Part shown: piece after piece, positions 11,407 to 21,966 of the stretch
Position numbering within the stretch: position 1 is the stretch's first letter
How the letters are laid out: every line of letters starts with the position of its first letter
DNA from: Novakomyces olei
Lineage: Eukaryota > Ascomycota > Novakomycetes > Novakomycetales > Novakomycetaceae
Assembly: GCA_016906335.1 (NCBI GenBank)
Contig: JADEYG010000004.1
Coordinates: forward strand, 471,001 to 535,000
Reading direction: 5' to 3'
DNA: 64,000 nucleotides
The notes under the pieces: model-generated
The model's input: only the letters and a program-made list of their open reading frames with translations
What the model was told of the DNA's origin: nothing
Databases searched by the model: none
Made by a program: the position numbers and the translations under genes

Positions 11407-12820
11407 TTAAACTGCCACCGCCTCGCCAATCAGTCCACCGCAGCCTACAACAGTAAGATCAATTCCAACGTTAAAGACGGGCTCAAATTTTGGCAATTCG
11501 CGTACGAGATGCCTTCGTTGAGGAGACTCGGCGGACAATGGGATATCTTCCATTGGGGCAGTTAGAGACCTAGCTTCCTCTGTATCGAGCGCACCTGGAG
11601 AGCTCCCGACTTGAACAGATCTTAATGCCGTCTCAACCTCACGTACACGTTCTTCCAACACAGATCTTATATTATCATCGTCATCGTGATTGTGAGAGGT
11701 GGATAGCGTAGATTGTTTGCCTTGTTTTTGCAATCGAGAGATTTGATCAAGCATTGTAGAATTTTCTGTTTGTAAGGCCGCTGATCGAGCTAATGCTTCC
11801 TGAAGTCGTGTGTGTTCTTGTGCGTGTGATGCCTGCAGAGACTCTAATTTTTGCTTGCACTGAGAAAGCTCGGTTTCCAGTCGGGTTTGTGCCTCTGCTG
11901 CGAGCAATATTCGCTGCTCTAAAGCCTTGCTTTCTTCCTCAGACTTGGTTTGCGCCTCTTTGCTCTCGGCTATTTCCTTCGTGTAACTTTCTATCTCTGC
12001 TTGCAAACGGGCATTGTCTAATTGCAAGGAGGCCATGTCTCCACGAGCTTTTTCTGCCTCTTCAAGTCGGTCATCGCGATCTTGCAGTTGCGACTGGAGC
12101 CGACGAATCGCCGATTCTTTTGCCTCCAATGCGTCGTTCAGTTTGCCAAGTTCATTAATCTGTTTGCCAATTAGTATTTAGCGGGAGGAGATGCGCGATG
12201 AAAAATGGGTTTATAACCCTAAATCTTGTTGATTGCGATAGTATTTGCGACCATTTTCTCTTTAACCCTATTTTAGGGTCTCGTAAAGCTTACCAGTTCT
12301 TCATTATCTTCTCGCCCATCCCCGTGTTCGCTAACATGATCGGGACTAGCTTCTTTATTTGGCTGCTCCTGTTCTAAAGGCTCAGTTTCTTCCTCCAAGG
12401 GTTTGGCTTCCTGTCTTGATTCAGTCTCCGATTCCAAAGAGCCCCGTGGTTTGTCTTCACTATCATAGTTTCCTTCAAGCTTATTCTCCTCGTTTCCTTC
12501 GAGCCTAGTATTTGATTAGATGACGCAAGACAAAGAATCAAACGAATTAGCTTTAATCAAAAAAGATAAAAGAGAATGAATGGGGCCAGATTGAAAATAG
12601 AATGAAGCTTAAACATAGGTTGTTGTTGATATATTCGATAGAAATGCATACTCATTCGCATCCTGGGTGGTGGGTGTTGCGGCTTTGCCGTTGTCCGTCG
12701 CTCTCTTCTTTTTTCTTTTGTCCGCCTGCTTTTTAAGTCATATTGTCCAGTTAAGAATAAAGACTATACGTATTTCTTCTTGGCCGCCGCCAATCGTGCT
12801 TCACGTGTTGCGTCCGCCAT
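11407..12820 (-). CDS. Coiled-coil protein, GM130-type golgin candidate
   Basis: Exons (minus strand): 12820-12770, 12728-12652, 12504-12294, 12159-11407, giving 363 aa. The N-terminus MADATREARLAAAKKK followed by a KRKKKR cluster resembles the p115-binding N-terminus of GM130 (SKLAAAKKKL..KKKKK). An acidic linker (about residues 45-115) leads into a long heptad-rich coiled coil. The last residues are hydrophobic (GGLIGEAVAV), as expected for a C-terminus bound by a GRASP PDZ-like domain. Yeast Bug1 is the functional GM130 analogue that binds Grh1. All four exons stay in frame with GT..AG introns. The golgin assignment is an inference from the ends; coiled-coil similarity alone is not specific. 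Confidence 0.6.
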
Positions 12821-12910
12821 TTAGGTTAGTCAATTGCTCGAATCAGATAATCAATCTATGTCTGTCATACAGCTCTTACATTACGTGCTGGATCCATACA
12901 GTGTGCTTAT

Positions 12911-12959
12911 TAGGGTTATCACTTCAATCGAAATATTATCAGGGTTAGGTTTAGGGTTA
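12911..12959. promoter_or_regulatory. Telo-box cluster upstream of the golgin-like gene
   Basis: TTAGGGTTA at 12910-12918, then AGGGTTAGGTTTAGGGTTAA at 12941-12960: at least three TTAGGG-type units 90-140 bp upstream of the ATG at 12820. Confidence 0.55.
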
Positions 12960-13951
12960 ATATAATTGATCAAAACTGGCATAAGATCTCGATAAATCTC
13001 ACATATTGATTGCACATTATACAGAGAGTAAGAGTAGCATGTGGCACACCATAATTGTAAGAATTTCTGTGTTCTGAAGCTATGAAAATTGCGTCTGTTA
13101 TGTGCCAAAGTTCTCTAACCACTCGCCGCAAAATATAAACTTCATCGGATTGAGTTTTGAACGATTTTTGATTCCATTGATTATGGGTATTGCTTTTGCA
13201 AGTAAAACAAGGGTCTAGAAGACCAGGACAGTGAATTCCAGATAAATGTCATATGTGTTTCCACTATCGGTATCATGTCTGTCGCATTGCTGTAAATGGA
13301 TATATAAATAAAAAAGAGAAAACGAAATTTTGCAGATGTTTGAAGCCTCAGCTTACGATTAAAAACGACAGCGCCAAAACCGTATCCATTCCATTCCATT
13401 AACTTTATTTTAATCTTCCTCCTCCCCTATAAAGCATTCGTCCAATTAGGGGAGCGGTCAACTGCTTTCCTTTCAATTACGATATTTCATCAAGTACCCG
13501 GACTTTTCCGTTTAATACCCGTCCCACAATATTTTTCAAAATCGTTGGGAATGAAATGTGGTACCTCTGATCTTAAAACATTTTCTGATATTGTTACACT
13601 GCGGCATATAGCCGCGTCGAAATAAGAATTCGTCAGTTCCATGTTCGGAGACAGACTAAAATTCAAATAAGAAAATCAAATCAGCCATACAAGTCCAGCT
13701 CGCCGACGAAATGTGTGCCTAGCACATTTGACGCTCGATAGCGTAAAAACAGAAACAAAGTTAAAAATCGAAAACAAACAATCAATAATCATCTTTCCAA
13801 TTAATAACGAGCAGCAAGAACAAAAAAATCCAAAATATTTCAGAATAATTAAAATATAAGCACTGAAAAACAATAGAAGCCCAACGTTAAATCAGCATTG
13901 TACTATAAAATGTAACAAATCGATCATGGAACAAATATATGTCGAAACTGA
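12960..13951. other. Intergenic region between RAS 3' end and golgin promoter
   Basis: About 1 kb, AT-rich, with no convincing coding region on either strand. Confidence 0.45.
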
Positions 13952-15042
13952 CTACATGATAGAGCAACTTGAGCAGCAGCCTGACGGTTGCTCTTCATTG
14001 TCTTGTTCGAGAGGCTCACGCAAAGTTGAGGAGTTGTTTGTGGCAGCTCTCCGGGTATTTAAATTTTGCTCACGATTGAATCTACGAATTTCCCTGACAA
14101 GATTATAGAAAGCCTCGTCCACATTGAGACGCTGTTTGGCCGATGTCTCCATATACTTGCACCCAAACTGCTGTGCTAGCTGCTGGCCCTCTATTATATT
14201 AGAAACACTGGAGCATATCTAAAAATCAAAAGCAAATTTACCGTAAACAGAGACTTGCCGCTCGCTTTCAAGATCAGACTTATTTGCGACAAGTACCATA
14301 GGAAAGTAATCCTTGTCTTTGACTCGCAAAATCTGCTGTTGGAAGGTGAGGAGTTCCTCAAATGATTCCCTGTTGATCAGAATACAGTCAATAGCACATA
14401 TAGGAAATATGATAAAATTTCATATCCCGGGTGAAGAGAATAAATAAGCAGATATTTTAGACAGTGTTGCAGAAAACGGCTAGATTCTAACGCAGACCAA
14501 CCGTACACAAAATAACAGCAATCATTTTAATACAATAAAAAGTAACATAAAGCATGGGTACCTTGACGTTATGCTATAGACAAGGAGGAAGCCTTCACCG
14601 GTACGGATATACTGCTCTCGCATTGCAGAATACTCTTCTTGACCCGCAGTGTCTAGCACGTCCATTATAGCCACTTCATCATCAATGACGCATTGCTTTC
14701 TATAGCTATCTGTCATCGTTAGAGTTACGCACTTTAATTACTGCAACTTACCCTCAATTGTAGGATCGTATTCATCGACAAAGTGGGATTGTATCAATTG
14801 AATTGTAAGCGCTGATTTGCCGACACCTCCGCCGCCGACTACAACTGGTTTGTATTCTCGAGTAACGCCCTTTTCAAATTAGACTACCATCACCATCAAG
14901 ACTTTAGAAAAAAGGCAAAAGCATTGCGACAGATTGGAAAATAATGTTTATCGCAAAGTCTCTTCAAACAGGGTACTAAAACAGTCTAACAGTAATCAAT
15001 TACCCTTGAAACTTGCCGTTGCCGAACGTCCGATAGCGACAT
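13952..15042 (-). CDS. RAS1: Ras GTPase with C-terminal CAAX box
   Basis: Plasma-membrane signalling GTPase. Exons (minus strand): 15042-15004, 14869-14752, 14709-14562, 14369-14242, 14190-13952, giving 223 aa. Visible: P-loop GGGGVGKSA, switch [33 protein letters not shown], and a tail ending CCSSCSIM, that is a CAAX box with upstream palmitoylatable cysteines. The first exon ([13 protein letters not shown]) is inferred from an in-frame GGGTAATTG donor and a TTGAAAAG acceptor. A start in the adjacent exon is not available. An oddity is REYKPVVVG, with Pro where Ras proteins have Leu in the first beta strand. The fourth exon boundary (QVSVYEGQQLA) was fixed by family alignment and frame. Confidence 0.9.
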
Positions 15043-16845
15043 GGTTCAGCGTAGCCTTGTGTGGCCCTGCGTACAGACGTGATTGGACGTATAAACGTCA
15101 GGATAATGTCTGTTTATGTCTGTGGAACAGTGCAAAAACTCAGACAGTATATTTTTTCCATACGTATTTATTATTCATTTGCTCCTGTCGTATTGAGTAT
15201 GCATGTTTACTTTATAACGACAATTTATTTATCATGATCCCCTTTGGAAATAAGAGAATTAATTTAATGTTTTGCGACTAGTATATATATGTATCATTGA
15301 AGCCACCACCATAGCTTTGTTGTCGTTTTTAGGGTGAAAGTATTATCTACGAAAACAAAAGAATCTGAAATGCCGCTAATCGTTCTTTGCTGCAATTTTC
15401 CATCTGTCCAACGCCCACTACTCATCAATAATATGTACAGGAAATATGACTGACGGACACCAATTAGCCGATACATGACAGCCGCCCACTTAAAAGGCAA
15501 AAAAGTACCGAAGGAACAAACATGAAGTCTCGAGCGATTACATAAATGTTTCAGTATCGCTTTAATACTGGACTTATCGCTTATCGTTGCTCGTATGAGT
15601 GCCGAGGCCCGGTAAACAAGCAAATTATTATAGTCAGGAAGGGAGTCTGGAAGCTAGATTGTTATGATGGAAGCGCTTAATCATCATCTAACTAATACTA
15701 CTCCTTAGCGGCAAACTCCGAAGACATCATCCAATCCGGACCATAACCCTGAACTTTAAATCGGCAATATTAAAAGGAGAGATGAAGAGAGATGTGTGTC
15801 GAAAAAGAGGATTTGCCTTGCCATTTCAAAATTATTTTAATATTGCTGGTTTATTGGACATTTCCACAGCGAAGGTTAGGGTTTGTCGGGGTTACTTTTT
15901 TTGGTTTTACTGTACAAGCTCAAGCATTATTGCTCCTCATTGAGTCAGTCTAACGTACAGTAGTGTAATACCATAAATTCCGTAGTTAAAGCGCTATTCT
16001 TTCTGACCGATATGATGAGTTTTTTGTAAATCCTTATGTTCGTATCAGCAAAGACGCATGCATGACGTTGAAGCTGGTTTTGAACTTATTTGTGCTCGTT
16101 CTAAATGAGATCTGCAAATGAAGCCCTTACATGAAGATCCCTTGTAGCTCTCTGAGAGAAATCATTTGCGCCGCATTGTAAAATGTTGAAGTTGTAGCAA
16201 TTTAGCATAAATATCAACTGCAAGTCGGTGGAAGCGTAGTATAACTTCCCCTTCTCTGCCGCGATATCAATTGACACCAAAATCTGGTTGACAATTCCAA
16301 GCACAGAGGAAACTGGTGTCATGCTGGCCGACTAAATTTTGGCTTCCATAAACTGACGCAGTTCAATGTTATAGTCTTTTCGTCTTGCGATAGTTGTTCA
16401 ATTGTGAAGCGTGACGCCGATGTACTTGATTTGGACATTCAAAAGTAGGCTTAATTAACAGACTACCTCCAAATTTTGGGACTTGAACCATTCAGTGAAC
16501 ATCTCTTGCAATCAAAATAACACATACGCGCCGCCACAATCTCACAACAAATAGCACGGACACAAGAAATTTAGGCAAAAGTATTCGGAAAATGAATCCA
16601 CATATTTACAAGAACTTGCAACGACAAACTACCCGAGAGCATCTAAAGTCTACATGGCATTGTGTAAAGCAGGACACAGATGGAAGTAGCCTTTTAACAG
16701 AAAGACGAATGCTACCGTACGATCGACCTGCTGACCAATTCAATTTAGTCTGGTCCACCGTAATTGGGCTTCATGTCATCAATTCTGTGGCAATAATTAT
16801 GGAAAAGCTGTTATATTATGTCTGCAAAGCAACTAGCGTCGAGAG
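15043..16845. other. 1.8 kb region with unassigned open frames
   Basis: Lies upstream of RAS and downstream of COX9. It contains a TTAGGGTTT box at 15876-15884 and several minus-strand open stretches (see next entry). No tRNA or known RNA recognised. Confidence 0.4.
16101..16455 (-). CDS. Possible unassigned exons
   Basis: Two overlapping minus-strand stretches look more protein-like than background. One, from an ATG at about 16454, reads MSKSSTSASRFTIEQLSQDE and continues about 19 more residues. A second (16322-16101) includes AAEKGKLYYASTDLQLIFM and then a possible GTAAGG donor near 16128. They are in different frames and I could not join them by a plausible intron. I recognise no family. 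They could be part of a fast-evolving gene, a decayed gene, or chance. Confidence 0.2.
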
Positions 16846-17132
16846 CTATTCCGACGGCTGTGCCGGATCCTTGTGGGTAGCAAGCTGTCAAGTCAACAGG
16901 CGCCGCTAGATTATTTCCTTACCTCTGCGTAATAGCCGTTGCGCCGGCGGATAAAAGGAATATGGTAACCGTACCAGAACAGGTACGCCGCACCCGCGCC
17001 CAAGCCAAGGGCCGCCGAGATGTCGCGGATGATTTTGCTGTAAAATGAGTAACTCGTAAAATTAAATCCACACGATGAATCAATATACTAAACGTACTTT
17101 CGCAGAGTTCCAACGATGGGCTGAATTGCCAT
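16846..17132 (-). CDS. COX9: Cytochrome c oxidase subunit VIIa (Cox9-type)
   Basis: Small single-helix subunit of complex IV in the inner mitochondrial membrane. Exons (minus strand): 17132-17098, 17037-16923, 16884-16846, giving 62 aa. It starts MAIQPIVGTLR, matching the MxIxPITGTxRRR start of the family. One membrane helix follows (ALGLGAGAAYLFWYGYHIP), then RRRNGYYAEL, the conserved post-helix motif. The last intron is only 38 nt. The short coding exons explain why no long open frame marks the gene. It is head-to-head with SCO1, a copper chaperone for the same enzyme, across about 350 bp. Confidence 0.88.
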
Positions 17133-17478
17133 TGTGTCTTGCTAAGCTCTTCTTTTGCAGCTGTGCCGAACGATTCGTTCTTTTGTCGTTTGATCTTGTT
17201 TTCTCCAGTCGTATTGGACAGACTAGTCAGGGTGTTTTGGCAAACGTGGTGGACTTGATATCGAAATAATCACGTTGCACCGAGTTACAAGTGTACGCTA
17301 AAATATGATCATATGTTGTACAATTGCACAATGAAAATACCACTACTAATAAAACTTTCATGAATATATAATAAAATTGCCATAAACATAATAAAACTAG
17401 CATCATACAATTCAGTCAAATTACATTTTATCATAATAGCACTCTGTCCCTTGTGAAACGATCAGGAATCTGCTGTCA
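17133..17478. promoter_or_regulatory. Shared divergent promoter region COX9 / SCO1
   Basis: 346 bp separate the start codons of two complex IV genes transcribed away from each other, an arrangement that would allow co-regulation. No specific factor site was recognised. Confidence 0.45.
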
Positions 17479-18490
17479 ATGTTTCGGCCACGGTGCGTTC
17501 AGTGCATGGCACGCGCAACATTTATTCGCAGCTCAGCCCCAAAATCATTTCCTCGTCGTCAACTTCAAATATCACGGCAATTGTCCCGACCTCATCTCGA
17601 TACAAAATCAATATTGGCATCGCAACGCATTGGACCGTTTAATATTGCCTCTGCTGTCATTTTTGTTGCCACCGGTGTAGGCCTATATTTTTACTACCAA
17701 AATGAGCGAAAGGTCGCAGCTCAACGGCGCGCTGAAAAACAGTCTCAGGGTATGTTGCTGATATTGAAATTGTGATTATCTCAAGCCTTTAATTTTTGTA
17801 ATTTTTATAATTTTTAACTTTTAATTTCTAATTATTGTTTATTTTGCGTTTAATCTTGGGTTTATCAATGCTTTACGTCTATCTGGCATTGCTTTGAATA
17901 CCGTATTTTCTTCCATGCTGTACTTCCTGCCTTGACATACGAGACTTTATTCTAATATTCCAGGTGTCGGTAAACCAAGAATCGGCGGACCATTTACGCT
18001 TGTTGACCAGGACGGCAAAGTGGTCACGGAAAAAGACTTTCAGGGCAAGTTTATGCTTGTTTATTTCGGCTTTACACGATGCCCTGATGTTTGTCCTGAG
18101 GAACTCGACAAAATGGCTGATATTATATCGGTCGTTAAACGCGTAGGCGGCAACGTTATGACACCAATATTTGTCACGTGCGATCCGCATCGTGATACAC
18201 CGGAACAAATGAAGCGATACTTGGCAGAATACCACTCTGACATTGTTGGTCTCACAGGCGACTACGAATCTGTAAAGGCACTGTGTAAATCCTACCGGGT
18301 CTACTTTTCCACGCCACCAAACGTGGATCCGGAGAAAGACGATTACTTGGTAGACCACTCACTTTTCATGTACTTGAATGATCCAACGGGAGAGTTTGTG
18401 GAGGTATTTGGCCGTAACACGCCAGCTGAAGCAGCGGCACTGCGGATCTGCGACCTTGCTTCACGTTGGACAGGGCCGAAATCGTATTAA
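17479..18490 (+). CDS. SCO1: Sco1 copper chaperone for cytochrome c oxidase
   Basis: Inserts copper into the CuA site of Cox2 from the inner mitochondrial membrane. Exons: 17479-17749 and 17964-18490, giving 265 aa. The Arg/Ser-rich N-terminus is a likely mitochondrial targeting signal. A membrane helix spans about residues 54-73. The thioredoxin-fold domain carries the copper-binding CPDVC at 130-134, and the downstream His in DHSLFMYL. VGKPRIGGPF..LVDQDGK is typical for the family. The intron is supported by GTATGT and TATTCCAG with exact frame. It lies next to COX9. Confidence 0.95.
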
Positions 18491-18752
18491 ATCACGAAAC
18501 TCTATGCATATAATCTAAAATTGTGCCAGTCAATCCTAACATTATAGCACTGCACAAACATTAGACAGAGCTTTTTTGAGCACCGAATCCTCGGCTGTTT
18601 TAGCGATGCCTTCTCATATGAAGGTATACAAGCAAGACTAGTAGTGATCAAATATAGACTTTTATACGTGCATTCATACCTTTTTGTATGACATAATATA
18701 ACAATGTAAGCCCAAGATTGTATACTATAATAAACTAGATTCTAGTGCCGTT

Positions 18753-19432
18753 ATGGCAAAAGTGGAGCTCTTTGTAATGAGCCGGTGCCCTGATGGCATA
18801 AAGGGCGAGTCAATTTTCGCACAGATTCGTAAGACTTGGCAAATTTCGGTCCTTAAAATTAATTGAGTTTAATAGTACCACGACTATCGCGCCCGGCCAC
18901 CGTTAGTATAAACTATATCACTGCGGCCGATGGCAGCTGTATGCATGGCGCCATTGAATGCACGGGGAATATTCAGCAATTAAGGTATGAAAAACCAGTA
19001 AAATCAAACTTAACTCAATTGAGAGTGAGAATCAAAGTACAAAGAACTAGGGCTTTGCTTAAATATCACTAATGATTTAGTGTTTTACACTTTAATGCCA
19101 ATCCCATGCAGATCCATCCTTTTATACTGAGGCAAAACACGAAGAATCCCCTCCTTATTGGCGATAAGGCTTACTTTGAAACATGCTTAGAAAAAACTGT
19201 ACCGCCGGCGTTACAATCAGCTATAAGAACTACTGCTGAAGGGTATGCGGGTGAAGCGTTATTGCAGCAGAGTGCGGAGTACACACGATCGCTTGGTGTG
19301 ACTAAAAGCATGACAGCACGTGTCAATGACCAAATCTGGGGAATCTTTGATGGAGGCCAGTGGAAGGATCTAGTGCCCCAAGTAAAGGATGGATCTATTG
19401 ATAACTGGGTAGAGGCTATAAACAATGTCTGA
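18753..19432 (+). CDS. GILT-like thiol reductase family protein, atypical active site
   Basis: Exons: 18753-18828, 18876-18984, 19081-19432, giving 178 aa. The start KVELFVMSRCPDG corresponds to the beta strand and CxxC turn of GILT (gamma-interferon-inducible thiol reductase) proteins. CMHGAIECTGNIQQL matches the GILT signature C-x-H-G-x2-E-C-x2-N. The C-terminal part (SAEYTRSLGVTKSMTARVN) fits the end of the fold. Oddities: the second active-site Cys is replaced by Gly (CPDG), the last signature Cys is Ser/Arg at the exon junction, and no signal peptide is visible. It may be cytosolic with a one-cysteine mechanism, or non-catalytic. Exon 3 is fixed by frame and an ATTTAG acceptor. Confidence 0.72.
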
Positions 19433-19666
19433 AGCGTGGCAGACGAACGAGCATATTGTAAAAAGACTTGCGTTTGAAATTGACAACGCAGGATCGGCTT
19501 CCTCTTTTTGCGACGACAAATTGCCTTGATAGTAGAGCAGTATTTCTGGGTCCTCGATCTTCACCCGACCTCGACATCAGAGCTTGAAAAGCATCATTGA
19601 TATATTGATTGACAATGGAAATCAGATAAGAGTTAAATCTAGATAGTATTTAAAAAATTTTGGGAT

Positions 19667-20572
19667 CTACTTTGCTCCATTTCTTTGTGCTGCGGGAAGC
19701 CATTCGTCATAGTTCTCCTGCTTTTCTCCCTTTGCTTTGACTCCAGATTTTGCCCTTGGCGTCTTTGGTCGACCTGTTTGTTTACCGCCTGAATGGGAGC
19801 TATCATTAGCGCGTAAAGACTGGCGACGCTTTCTTGTACGCGACTCGCCAAACCAAACGGCATAAATACCGTACACTGTTCCCACACCAAACAAAGCCAA
19901 TAAAAAATACATAAAAATTCTGTTTCGCGTGATTAGCCCAGCAAAGCCAGCATTTACTTACACTTGAGCATCGAGAATACTGATATCCGGGTCGGCAACG
20001 ATTATACTATCGTCAGACACAGCAGCGGTGTACCCGGTATCTCCCTAATAAAGGTTAGCGACACAAGTCTAGACCTTGTAAAGGTTACCTTGCTAATCAC
20101 GGCAAACAGACGCAGACGATACTCGTCCGGCTGAAGTTCCAATGCCGTTTCATATTTAAACACTGCGCGCTCGTGTGCAGCGACAGGCTGCACATACCTC
20201 ATAACAGTCGTCTGCCGATTAGAAGGTGATATACGTCATTTAACCCACATTCAATAGAGCAAAAGGTTGGTCCTTGAGGAGAACCTGACCACCAATGATG
20301 ATGAGACTAAAAGGCTCATCGTCGTGATTTTCCACAGATACTTGGATCGGCTGCACTCGGCCATTGATGATGGTTGTTCGCCCGTCTAACGAATCCGGAG
20401 CCCCTACAAAGCTTGCAGAAAAACTGGCATTTGGTGCATTTATTAGAGTACCATCGCCTCCATTCGGGCCAGTAGGTGCTGGACCATCGCCGTGTGGTTC
20501 TGGCTCTGCATCATCAACGCGTACGCCGCTCACGAACGCAAACAGGCTCAAGAGCAGTAGCAAAATCTGCAT
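19667..20572 (-). CDS. IRC22: TRAP-alpha/Irc22-type ER membrane protein
   Basis: Homologue of the translocon-associated protein alpha subunit, in the ER membrane beside Sec61. Exons (minus strand): 20572-20249, 20211-20089, 20044-19962, 19919-19667, giving 260 aa. It has a cleavable signal peptide (MQILLLLLSLFAFVSG), an acidic luminal stretch, and a beta-sandwich core with QPIQVSVENHDDEPFSL. PVAAHERAVFKYETALELQPDEYRLRL matches TRAP-alpha. One membrane helix (FMYFLLALFGVGTVYGIYAV) precedes a basic cytosolic tail ending EWLPAAQR. The first donor is GTGGGT, chosen because it keeps frame. The gene is divergent from eIF3f. Confidence 0.85.
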
Positions 20573-20658
20573 ATCGTCCGAGCCTGCACGATGGAAGTCT
20601 TTATAATAATAATAATTATTATTATTATTAATTATTATTATTTTTATTATTATTATTA

Positions 20659-20693
<35 letters not shown>

Positions 20694-20752
20694 TTTATTT
20701 TTATACATTCAAAATCATTAAAACAAAAAAATATAGCAAAAAATCTGCAACG
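20573..20752. promoter_or_regulatory. Compact divergent promoter with ATT-rich repeat
   Basis: Only 180 bp separate the IRC22 and eIF3f start codons. Most of it (20601-20705) is an interrupted TTA/ATT trinucleotide repeat. Both genes must be driven from this stretch, so the repeat lies inside the functional promoter. Confidence 0.6.
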
Positions 20753-21661
20753 ATGTCTCGTGCACAGGCACCGCTGCACATAACGCGGCCGTTGGCCCCC
20801 ACAACGGGACCTGTCCGGGTCGATATCAGCCCTGTCGTTCTTTTCTCTATCGTTGATCACTCTATGCGACGTGACGCCGACCAAGATCGTGTAATTGGCA
20901 CTCTAGTAGGGACTCGGTCTGAGGATGGAAGTGAGATCTTTGTACGCAACTGTTTTGCGGTTCCTCACAACGAGTCTTCAGACCAAGTTGAAGTTGATAT
21001 GGACTATCACCGGCAAATGTTTGATTTGCATCATCGCGCAAACCCTCGCGACGTCCTGGTTGGATGGTACGCAACTACGGCAGAGTTAAATACGTTCTCT
21101 GCTCTCATACAAAACTTTTATGCTAGCGCAGGCTCCGGTACTTACCCTCATCCCGCTGTGCACTTGACACTAAACACCGATCCTTCACAGCCCTTACGCG
21201 TTGAAACTTTTATCAGCAGCTCAGTGGGCGTGACGGCAGAGAGAGCAGCTGACAGTTGCCTGTTTGTCCCGGTTCCACATACGCTTTCCCGAACAAAGTA
21301 CGAGCGTAGTGGGCTGAGTGCTATTGCTGCAGCGGCTAGGGATACAACGGATAAAGACTCTGAAAATTCTGCCAGTATTGCTTCTGACTTGAGCAATTTG
21401 GAACAGGCGTTAAGGCAAGTGATTGCCATGATTGAGCGTGTACAAGCATACGTTTCCAGAGTGATTGCGGGCGATGAACCGGGATCAGCACAGATTGGAA
21501 AATATTTACTGGATACTATGAGCGTGGCTCCGAGCATTAACGTGGATGATTGGGAGAGGATGTTTAACTCTCATCTCCAGGACGTTTTGCTCGTGGTTTA
21601 CCTCGCCAACACTGTCAAGACACAACTCGACATTGGCGCAAGGCTAACCACACTGGTCTAG
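20753..21661 (+). CDS. EIF3F: Translation initiation factor eIF3 subunit f (MPN domain)
   Basis: Non-catalytic MPN-domain subunit of the eIF3 complex, which promotes 43S and 48S initiation complex assembly. Single exon, 302 aa. The start is the ATG at MSRAQAPLHI; the open frame continues upstream only through the ATT repeat. Visible: VRVDISPVVLFSIVDHSMRR, RVIGTLVG, CFAVPHNES, DVLVGWYATTAELN, and the C-terminal helical part DDWERMFNSHLQDVLLVVYL, typical of eIF3f. The JAMM metal site (HxH..D) is absent, as expected for this subunit. Confidence 0.93.
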   Translation: MSRAQAPLHITRPLAPTTGPVRVDISPVVLFSIVDHSMRRDADQDRVIGTLVGTRSEDGSEIFVRNCFAVPHNESSDQVEVDMDYHRQMFDLHHRANPRDVLVGWYATTAELNTFSALIQNFYASAGSGTYPHPAVHLTLNTDPSQPLRVETFISSSVGVTAERAADSCLFVPVPHTLSRTKYERSGLSAIAAAARDTTDKDSENSASIASDLSNLEQALRQVIAMIERVQAYVSRVIAGDEPGSAQIGKYLLDTMSVAPSINVDDWERMFNSHLQDVLLVVYLANTVKTQLDIGARLTTLV

Positions 21662-21966
21662 GCTAAAGGCATGGCGGTCTAATATTAAAAGTGGAAATGT
21701 ATTTCCCCATTTTCGCTCAGCTCTTTATATAATCCTTACGCCAATGGGGGTTATGTGGCCTTGATAGGCATATCTTTATTCATTAATGAAAGGAAGAAAT
21801 TCCCTTGTCGATACTGGACAACATGCTCAAATTTAGACGGCATACAAAATTTAACAAACTAAAAGTTGAACATGGCGCATTAATGGTTCTGTATACATAT
21901 ATAGTTTTATCATCCATCATTCCAGTCAAGGCCGGAAACGTCTGTTCTAGCCCTAGTCCTTCGTAA
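21662..21966. other. Convergent 3' gap eIF3f / SEC65
   Basis: 305 bp between two stop codons; must hold both terminators. Nothing else seen. Confidence 0.5.

Noticed and set aside
20591-20752. N-terminal extension of eIF3f through the ATT repeat
   Set aside because: The extension is repeat-coded and overlaps the divergent promoter. The ATG at 20753 starts at the usual family position.
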